Shown here one piece after another: positions 1-10,800 of a stretch of 64,000 bases of DNA. The notes under the pieces were generated by a model, which worked only from the letters and a program-made list of their open reading frames with translations, had not been told where the DNA came from and ran no database searches. This DNA is from Styela clava (lineage: Eukaryota; Chordata; Ascidiacea; Stolidobranchia; Styelidae). The DNA is taken from contig NC_135250.1 in the NCBI RefSeq assembly GCF_964204865.1, positions 24,977,395 to 25,041,394 of the forward strand, given 5' to 3'. The first letter of the stretch is position 1, and each line of letters opens with the position of its first letter. A program made the translations under genes and the position numbers.

Positions 1-524
1 GGAATACCTGGTAATATGTGACTTGGGCACAGCAGGTCAATCGCGCTGAATCAAACGATTAAATTGCATTTGGTTGGTAAAATTCAATTCACCAATACGA
101 ATAACAAAGATGTAACATTTCAAAATTTTTCGAGCGGATATATTAATTTGAATATGAAATACCATTAGCTGAGTTCTATCAGATTTCAATGGATACGCAG
201 TAACAACATTTTGGAGGATTTGTTTCGAGGCAAGAAAAAAACATAGATTCGATACAGACAGAAAATGGCAGCGAATTCAGGAACCAGCCATAAAGATATT
301 GTAATTTTTTAATTTTACGAAGGCGTTTTTTGGAAATTTCAGTTGCAAATTCCTCCGTATAATTTTCCTCAGCGAATCGTCGCCAGTGATCTCATAATAT
401 CTTTCGAGTTCGTCAGAGCGAGCAGTTCTCAATGTCTCAATAATTGAGCACCCTCGCTATGGTTTCGATTGAATTTTGTAAATATGGATTATAAACGTAC
501 TTCGTTAAAATTCTGTTGTTTTTG

Positions 525-635
525 ATTTTATTGCTCCTTTATACAGAGTTCGGTTTACAGTTACCGCACGTTGAGTCCGCAAAGATTTTCCCTGGTGTGA
601 AAATAGTCCGCGACCGAAAAAGGTTGGGAAACACT
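525..635. repeat. hAT element terminus fragment
   Basis: Ends in CGACCGAAAAAGG then TTGGGAAACACTG, the typical inner-to-outer end of a hAT element. It lies at the left border of duplication unit 1. Similar short hAT-like ends are seen at about 1855-1935 (GTGGCCCGCAG), 3388-3480 (CAGCGGTTCTCAAACTTC) and 47665-47700 (CAGCGTTTCCCAACCTGG). Confidence 0.45.
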
Positions 636-3600
636 GGTATAAAGGTATAATATATGAGATCTTGGCATGGCCATGACTACAATTCAAAAGATAATTGATA
701 AAGTGATGTCAAAATTGAAGAAAATGACATATCTGCAATTTTTCATCTCAATTCACTTTTATAAATTCTTACCGTAATAGGTATCGTTCAACCCCATTGC
801 TTTGACGCATTATCACGCAGTTCACGAATCAACTATACCTGCAACCGTTTTCACATTTCACTTTTATTATGCGCAGATAACTTTATTCAAGTTGTCGACC
901 TGCGTCTGCCAGCACATCAACGTAACATAAAACTTATGATACCTTCTAATTTGCGCTATCATATGTTGCAAGACAATACCAACTTTCTTCTAACCCGGGC
1001 AGGAGTAATAGTCAGGCTGGCTCATGTCTTATCACAACATTGATGATGCTCAGGATACGCAGGTAGGATTACTAAAAATACCAAAAGAATGTTGCTCTTT
1101 CTATGACTGCGGTAAGGTTAATTAAGCTATGTGACTTTCCTACGCGCCCATCATGTAGTGAAACGTCGCTTAGGCATGCATTTAGAATGCACACACAGCG
1201 TTTGTATTAACAAATTTGCAAGTGTGCTACCCAATATTTTTCCCCGTGCAAATAATAGGTTATAGTATTTTTAAACACAAAGTGGAAATAGATTCATCAT
1301 ATAAAATATGAAATGTTTTGCCAAAATTTTTGTTGTTGACAAGATACTGCCTTTCTTCGCAACTAATGGGCTAATTGTCAGTACTTGAATATTGAAAGGT
1401 CGCCAGAATTTTAACCAACGTTGTTTTATTTCATTATAATTCATAAAATCAATTTTTTGACAGTTGAACTTCTTGTAGATATATTCGAGCATTTTCTTTT
1501 ATTATTAAGATTATAATTAATATATTGCATATATGGCTAATTCAAAATATTGCTAAAACGAATATGATAACAGTCGTATAATTGACTCAAGCTTGGCCGA
1601 AAGGCGTTATTACTTTTGTAGATGAAGCTTGGGAAATAATTAAAATATAAGAAAGGCGATAAGCTATCATGGCTGGTAAATGAACTAGGGTTAGACAATA
1701 CATTAGAGCAGCAATGAACTCTTGAACCAAATTCAATGCTATGGCGAACGTGATCACATTTTGATATTGTGAATTAACTTATCTCTGCCAGCGTTCTTGA
1801 AAATTTGATATAAAACAGTAAGTAAAAGTCTCGATGTATGTATTGTGCAGAGTGGTCCAAACACAGGCCGCGAACCACATGTGGCCCGCAGCTTCATTAT
1901 CTGTGGCCCGCATCGCATTGGCAGAGTATCAAAAAATTGCATTTGGTGTTGTTTCGTCAGAAAATTCTTTTAGCATATAGTTACATCACTAACGTCACTA
2001 AACGAGAATATCGGTCAGAGACCGAAGACTTTTCGATAGACAGTTAGGGGATCCCCCCCCCCCCAAAACCGCTCTTACTCCATAGTGACACCTTGTTTCC
2101 CATCACTAATTAATTATTAACTCGCTAATTATACGACATAATTTATCCAAAATTAATAGGCTTCTGGTCCGACATATGATGAATGCACGTGCAAAATCTG
2201 GAGCAGATTCAATCTCGCTTTCGTGAGATATCGCGTGCATCTAACAGACAGACATACAGACAAATTCCTATCAACATACTTACCAATTAAAATCGATAAG
2301 TAATAACTAGTGTTATGGCTAGTGTTACCACAATTTGTGACTTCAGTGCGAAGCCGATACTCATGGGTATATTGCACCACAACGTGACTTTCGCCATTTC
2401 GGTGCTCGGTGTGAGGATACTTGATTTGACGCATTTGAATGGTTGAAAAAATACCTATTGAAATCTTAGTAAAAGGATTCAAGCCTTCTAGAAATCACAT
2501 TTGAACAAAAATATATCAAATAAACTTATATAGTTTTACACGCAGTAAATTGACTACATTTGTAACGTCAGCGATTTCGCAATAAAAAAATCATTCATAA
2601 AGATTAATTGCATCTCTAGCTACGTTTTATCTCTTTCACCTTGACAACAGACGGAACACGGAATCTTACAAATTACACATTGCTCTGAAACCCCTTTCTA
2701 ATCTGCCTCGTCAAAATGGTAATAAAGTAGAATTATCTACTTAATTAAACCCTAGCTGCAAATTTCAAAAATAATTTGAAACAGACGACATGACTAGCAA
2801 GCTAGATATTTGTGTCTTAAATATTGTGAGGTATTGAAGTTCGCCTTGAAACAACTATTTGCTGACATCTCTGTCGCCAGTCTGAGATGTAACATGCTCT
2901 AAGCGTGTCTGAATGACTATTGCTGTTTCTACGCTTAATTGTTTTTGCTTAGAGCATATTTGCATGGAAATGTTATATTGTTCATTTATTTTTGTAAAAT
3001 TATTCAATCAGTGTACTGTGATTAAAATACCGTTGGATTTTTGGAACGAATTCGTTCATACATTCGTGAAAGAGATATTACTACAAAAAAAAATACAAAT
3101 ACGCGATACATTAATGAAAATTACAGAAATCATTTGATTGAATGATCATTTACACTATGATGTCCATCTTCATATAGTGAACAAATCAAACAAGAAAAAA
3201 TAACAAAAAATATGTCAAACACTCACATTTTGAAAATACAATTAATTTTAATCACATATATGTGCATAAATACTATAGAATAATACAAATAAAAGTTGCA
3301 TGTCGTACCAAGAAGTTGAAAGTTAGGACTATTATTTTTATATCTTTATCTTTTTCATGTTTATTCTTTATTATGTAGGCCTATACCAGCGGTTCTCAAA
3401 CTTCTTTGTATTTTGACGCTCTCTAAAAAATTTCTCAAGTTGCGACTCCCCATAAAAAACGTCCTTAATGAAAAAACTTTTTGGCAATAAGTTTTATTTA
3501 ACAAACCTAGACGAAAGTCAGTGAAATCGAATTTAATGTGACGGTTGTACTTGCATATTTTTTTTACAATTGTCATTAAACCTTGGTGTGGATTGTGAGA

Positions 3601-3911
3601 GCCGCACGCAATTCCTATTCAACATTCACTCGCGAGGTATCGTTTGAGGCTCACTTACATGATCAAGTAGTTTGAGCTTCTCTAGTGTCAGCTATTGACG
3701 ATGTGTAAAATTTGGACAGACAAACCACCACTGGGATGAAGCGCAGCGCTGATTATACTCACAGACCATATGTATAATTAACTTTTAGGGATATTTTCTT
3801 ACAATTAGATACGGGGAAACAATGAAACACAAATAAGTTTTGGGGGTAGAAGTTACAACGATCAATAGAAAATTGATAAACTGAAAATTTACTTGACGCT
3901 TATTGATTTTC

Positions 3912-3917
3912 TTTATT
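3912..3917 (-). terminator. Poly(A) signal AATAAA of R1
   Basis: AATAAA on the minus strand, about 230 bp downstream of the R1 stop. The homologous position in R2 (near 17511) reads AATATA, so R2 has lost the canonical hexamer there. Confidence 0.45.
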
Positions 3918-4146
3918 GCAGTATAATGGAATGTACAGAATTACCAGAACTAAATAAGTCATTTATAATAATGTAAGACAACACGTGTTTACGGCATAGT
4001 ATAAGGAGCTCAATACACTCTGAGTGAGCAAGTAAATAGAGACCGATAAATTCTTGGTCCGATTGTAACATAACAATGTCGATCGACACGAACATGATTT
4101 CTTTCATTTTATGATGTTCGAGTAGATACTTCATAGCTGAAGTTCA

Positions 4147-4855
4147 TTAGGTGTTGTAAGTTTCGTAAGCTGATTCCACTTGTGTTTGCTTAGTTGTCGC
4201 AGGTAGAGCTTGTTCGTAACCGGCGGTTTCCTGTAGCACGTTCGAATATGATGGTTGAGAAACTGGGTCGTTGGAGAAAGTTGCTGATTAATGAAATAAA
4301 AAGTTCGTTCAACAACTATAGCAGAAATATCAATTTAATTTTAAATGTTGACGAACATACATCTCAAAGTGATGATTTCACTTTGTTTTCACTTAACTTA
4401 AGAGCAAATGACAAAATACTGCAAAATATAAATTTTCTATGACTTCACGATGCAAAAAATACTAGACCAATCTCTGTCATATTTTAGTAATCCGAGATGA
4501 GAATGACTCATGAGAAGGCAATTTTCGGGTTCTTTCAAATTTGCCTAACATCATGTTCAAATATTTTCCCATTGATGATGAAAGGAAGCTGGTGAATGTC
4601 ATATGTACTTGTTAAATGTTCAGAATATTTTAATGATTGATCAATATTTTACGCGTGAAAGAGAAATTTTTCGGTTCTTACTACCTTTTTCTTGTATAGT
4701 TTCGTAATTGTGTTCTTTCGCTTCTGCAATTTTCTTTAACTTCTTGTTTTTCTTCATCAGTTTGTATATGATTAAGGCAAAGACAACGTAGAAGATCAGT
4801 GGAATAAGAAAACCAATCACAAAACTGATGATGTTGAACTCGAACGATTTCTTTT
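4147..4855 (-). other. R1 exons 14-15: transmembrane helix and tyrosine-rich tail
   Basis: Exon 14 (4685-4855) encodes one hydrophobic helix (IISFVIGFLIPLIFYVVFAL) followed at once by a lysine-rich stop-transfer stretch, so this is a type I membrane protein. The tail contains tyrosines in HNYETI, SYSNV, GYEQA and AYETYNT. YSNV fits the Y-x-N pattern bound by Grb2-type SH2 domains. None is a textbook ITIM or ITAM, because the residues at -2 are wrong. Exon 15 (4147-4283) ends with a TAA stop. The same two exons occur in R2 at 18335-18505 and 17771-17907. Confidence 0.85.
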
Positions 4856-7800
4856 CTAAAAATTATATAACCTTAACAAAAACCTAAATATTACAGATTT
4901 CCTAACTCCATTGAAAGTTTTGGGTCTGTAACAAGCACAACTGAAAATGACAAATTCACCATGCATATTGAAATGTGAAAGTTGAATAATATTATCCCTA
5001 AATCGAAAGAAAACTTTCTTAAACAATAAATATTCCAGTAGGTGTTTCTCAAATTTCATGATTTTTTTAAGGAAATGAACCGTTGTCCGCTAAAGTCATA
5101 GTTCATTGTCATGAATTTTCGATTGGATTATTATATAGGTATTGGAACATAATCTGTTAGTATCTAATTACATTTCCTTTAAAATATTTCCTGAAACTTA
5201 ATTCTGATTCAGGTTTCAGCCGAAATAATACATCAACAAAGTAAACACGGTTCACTAATATCGGCTATGCTTTATATACTATTTTCACACTTTTTTGCGC
5301 TGTACAAGCAATAATTAAAAACTAATTTGCGACATATCTACAATTTAATTAAGATAATGCACCAACTATTCTCCATGAATTCCGCATGAGGGAGTGAATT
5401 CTCATGATTACATCCAATTGAGTAGAGCAAAAGTAAATATTTGGGATTATGATAATTGAATTAGATTTATACCTGTTGGATTTCCTACATAAGAACCTTT
5501 GACAGGTCAAACGCATTTAATTATTTTTATATGTGCTGATTAGTTACGATTTGGTTCTGGTTGAAATGAATACACGTATCCTACGCTCGTTGCTTTCATA
5601 ACCTGATTGGTTTCAGGTCTCGTGTCCGCTGGTATCCCCTATTCAAGCAAAGGATAAACCTATATATGTTTTATTTATTTCTGCCGTATCCTGGAATGTA
5701 TTTTATTTGTACTATTTCTACCCTTAAAAAGGCTTGTGACCATGTTTTGAAAATAAAAGAGAAATTTAAAAAGTTACTCACTCAGCAGTATTGACGGACT
5801 CGTTCGCAAGCAAATTTCATTTTCACAAGGCGTTGTTGACACGACGAATACACTACAGATAAAAAAGTAACATTGAGTGAAATAACCTTATTAAATACGG
5901 TTTGAGATAAAAATAGATTTTAGAGCAGCGCGTTGGTTATGTACATATTGCACCGAACATTGATATTTTGACTCTTGTATCGTCGATTAAAAACTAGCAC
6001 ACCTGTAAGATTTTTCTCTGTTAAGTTTCCGATTCTGTCCTACAAATATTGCATGCTCCCCGACATTTCTCCGTCGCCTTCGTTTCTTGGATAAGACATC
6101 GATTGTTTGAGTGACGTTACAAGATGATCCCGAATTATCGCCAAGATTGACGACTTGCCTATCGCCAGTAAATCTGCCATGATGGTAGAATGGTAAAAAA
6201 GAAAAAGTTGCTAGAAGTTAGGAGTAATAATTTAAGAGAGACTGGGTCTGTTACATGTGAAATTGTTTCATGTAATTGATGTTTCATTTTACGAATATTC
6301 CCGTCTGTAAGTCATCAGCAAATTTCAATCTGTAAACTTGTTTGATTATTGTCGTCCATGGTTATCATATAATAACAGTCATATCAAAAATTATTTGCAC
6401 TACTTTTACAGCAAACCTGTAAACTGGCAACGCTACGGCGATATATTCTGTGGTTGAGCTCTGTGCCTTGATCAAATTCTCCATCTTGAAATGTGTGTTT
6501 TCACCAGAAGATTCATCATGTACGATGATAAATAAACAGCTGAATGGAATGAACATATTTACAAAATGAACAACGAGAGCAATGCAAATATGCAAAAATA
6601 TACTGGCATGAAGGTCAAATGACTAATATATTGGATGTTTCCCCGTGCCTTGATTCCCAAAAAATTCCCCCTATACTTTACCATTGCAAACAAATAGTTT
6701 AAGTGTTCAAAATTAAATTATGATTTTTAGTAAAAATATTAAAACAAGTGCCGCTGATGGGAAGTGATTGGGCATCATATGACTCAGATGAAATTACAGA
6801 TAAATTAAAATGAATATCCTAATTAGTTTTTTTTCCTTTTATTTTGTTTTGAAAAATAGGTTGATAGGTTACTTCAGAAGACAAGAGAACAACAGCAATT
6901 TGAATTTAGAAAATCAACCATAGGTCGTCGGTACGGCTATACCTTTATTTTGGGTATAGTATATTTAGTAGTTGTATTCTCACAATACAAACCTTAGTAA
7001 ACCGTTGCTGTCATCGGGTTTAGTCACGGTTATTTTGCGAATCCCGTTACTGTCGGTGGCATCAAAGGAAGCGATTGGTTTTGCTATTGCATCCGGTGCT
7101 GCAGAAGAAAAAAAATGGAAAAGCCATCCTCAAATATAGTAACAGTAAAAGTAATTAATCAATTTATGCGAACTAGTTTTTCATGGCGTAATACAAAAGA
7201 TTTTAAACAATTTAGTTTTCTCATTCTGTAATATGATAGTATTTAGACGAAATTTTATTTTATACAAGTATTTTCGATTCTTTTGCAGACTGTGACCAGT
7301 ATTTGGCTATTTCTTCGTAATGACAATGAATAGTCATACGCAGAGGTTGGTACAATATTACCTCAAATTCTGTTGGTTTTATTCATGGTAAACAACAGAT
7401 CTGTATATGAGATTTCCTTTTACCAACAACTGTGGCTTGTATGGAATAAAATATTATTTTAACTCATAAATTGACATCAAATTGCGGCGTAAAAATATTG
7501 ATCTGTGGCTTTGAAATAATACCGATCGAAGTCAGGTAAGTATACCGTTACCATATCTAAACATTGATTGATAGCACGAGCATATATAGTTTCGAATCGG
7601 ATCCAAAATTATATAGCTTAAACATATCACTACGTTGTAATAAAACACATTGAATGACTTCTTACACAATTGCTTATTAAGAAGTTTATCAGGTATATCT
7701 CATTATTTCCTCACCACGGATTCTCTGATCTGTTTTCTTTGATTATATCTATGTTAGGTGTTGGCGGGCATGTAATAGCCAACTTACAGTGTTGTAATAA

Positions 7801-10800
7801 AAATGTAATAATAAATATACTGATATAAATTTGTAAGGATAAGTTGCATGTAAAAAAGAAATTGAACTTCTGTGGCTTGACGTCTACGTCCCATTCAATC
7901 TGCATTTATAGGCAAAGATTTCTATACTTTGAATGAGTTATCTATTGCTGAAATTCTGCGTACAGTTGATAAAATAATAAAAACCTGCTGGTTTTCCAAC
8001 ACAATATCCTTTTGCATTCACTGCCTCGCTCAGTCCCGCACATCCGATAACTTGTATTGATACTGTGCAGTTTCTGTTGGGTACCGGGGTATATGTACGC
8101 GGCATTGATATGTTGAATGAGTCCATATGGGGAGAGTTTACATTCGATCGTGTTGCAATTGTAGTGCAATATCTCGTGACCTGAAAAATTGATAGGTAAT
8201 ACTCAACAGAGAAAGATATTCCGAGCATTTGCAGTTTATTTTTTATTCGGGGCATCTGAAGCCATTCAAACTATAAATCTGAGAGACGGAAAGAATAGAA
8301 AGATGATTGGGTCATGTCTACTTCGATGTCCTCATTTCTCCATTTTCAAACCTGTCTCTTACTTTCAAACCTGCAACGTTTACTGGTTGGTTATTGTTTT
8401 TCCAAATCCATTGTATAGAACAGTTGGTCGATAGAGATGCAGACGTCACGGGTTGTGTTTTTCCATCTGTTTTTGCAGTTGTAGTAGCTGAATAAGTTGA
8501 GCGGCATTCATCGTCTGACACACAAACTTTGATCTGATATATAATATACATGAATATATTAGTATTGAAGAGAGGAATTCTTTTTGGGAAAAGTCCAAAA
8601 TGTGGCGTCTCACATATTTTTACATTTGTTCGACTTGTGTGTCTGTATATATGCATAGCAACTCTTGAAAATTTCGAATGGCTTAATTTTGGAATAAAAT
8701 TGTAGACAATGCGACATATTACTATACGCTATACTTTTGTGTATACTGATATAAACATTTTGCCGGAAATAACGTTGCGATATACTTCCTGTTTATATAT
8801 TCTGGACGTGATATCTCGATTAAGAGTTCTGGTGAAAAATAATACCAGTATCACAATACCGACTCACCGTTACATTATATTCAGTAGTTGTCTTTAATCC
8901 TGAAATCTCACGGATCACTGATGTGTTTGATTTAGGAATAATGAATGTCGAAAAGCTTTCTTCTTTGGTAATATAATTATTTGCTGTAATTCTGAAATGA
9001 AATAAACATATTTTCTTAGCGAACCTTCGCCCAGACAAATTAACGCTCTCATAATCAGTACGGGTACTTCGGCGTAGACGTGAGCTTCGACTGGTACGCG
9101 AAAGTAAAAAATTGTGAATGAATGCTCAGTTTAAGGGCGTTTGTCTAATAGGTGACTTAAAAATATTCACCTTTTTGAAAAATTTATAAAATAAACTTTT
9201 AACCAACTTTGTAAAATAACGTGTTTTAATAAGAAGAATAAATAGGATAGTTACTTGTGTCGAAAGCCAACTGCATATCTGCTTGGATTCCAGGTAACGA
9301 ACAAACTTCGGCTACATGATGAATTTGTGATTGATGTAATCGTTGGATTTCCATCAACTGTGATGAAGGCGCAAATATTAGAAGTGTTTAATATACTTTA
9401 GTTATCCAATTTTTTACTCAAATTGACTGCGGTAATCAATTCTGGAATAGTATTGGAACCTTTTGACAAATACAATTCGGTATAGATTAGCTCTGTTACT
9501 AGTAAAATGTTGTTAATTTGTGGCAATAGGGTTGGTTCAACTGGTTATGAGCCTGTTGTCACAAATGCAGTTCCAAATATTTGAACGAAAATTTAATCAA
9601 AGAACATCACCAAAGAATAATGGCTCTAAGTTTTTGAATTTAATGTTAAGAAATATAAACAATTACCTTTGAAGTCAAAAAATTCCTTGCTTGAATTATG
9701 AGCACGACAATAGTATTTCCCTATGTCCAAAATTGTTGCGTTGTCAAAGTGTAGCGTGGAGGAACTTCCATCTATTTTCTGATAAATTCCATTTTTTTTA
9801 AAATCTGTTGTAACTTGTTCATGAGAGGATTCCTTATACCATTCTGCAGTTGTGTTCACGCAATTCTTTACTCGACATATTTTTTCGTGGTGTGACGGGT
9901 CATCATCACTGCCGATTTCCGGTGTTGAATGCTCTGCTTTAGATAATTTTCAGTAAGTCATTTGTACAAAAACCTAAGATGGTAATAGCTGATTCGGCGA
10001 CGCGAGGCGCTGTTGCTGCAATGTTGGGGCTTTGTCAGATACGTTTGCTCGCTTTGTAGTTAACGTAATACTGGACGAGACAAAGGACATTTTTTTGCAT
10101 AATGTAGAAAGTAATCTAAATGATATTGAATAATTTTCAGATAATTTCAATTATAATTCTATATTCTCAATTCCCATTCCTAATTTTATCTAAATTTGAT
10201 GCTCAAATACCTGAGTGAACTAATGAATTTTCATCTAGTATATTTGTCATGTTAAGTTGAACCTAATATTTTATTTATTTGCTGAAGGAATTGCTTCCGT
10301 CGTAAATTATTTATCGCTGTAATTAATCTGTAAATTATTATTAATGTAAGCAACAATTATTTGAAACTTTTGTGGGTAATATTGTCGCAATCTATTGATC
10401 ATTGTATCGTATTTATTATTGGTTCGTGTTAAATGAAATTATGTCTACTAACAAGTTGCGAGTGGAAGAACATGAACAAACTACTTTATGTCATTTGTTG
10501 AATTCGTAAAAAATGCAACAATTCCAAGACTTGGTTGCTATATAGTTCATACCTCTTCAGGTATCGGTTTGTGTATTGGTCTCAGTGGTTATAATTTAAT
10601 GCAAATAGCGATTACAGGATATATTTAAAAGAAATTAAATCAAAGTAACATTTAAAAACAACAAGAATTGCGACTGTGAAACGCGGAAAATATTCTTCCT
10701 AGTACGTTTAGCACGTTCGATTTTGTCAATTAGTGATTAGTTGTGGGGTTCAGATTAGAAGAGATTTTAGATTTATTTTAGATTTTAGACTTGAAACCCA

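Noticed and set aside
505..687. 60-codon minus-strand open frame
   Set aside because: It lies in a hAT terminus fragment; no gene features.
2050..2065. Run of C residues
   Set aside because: A simple homopolymer with no further structure; it could be a sequencing artefact.
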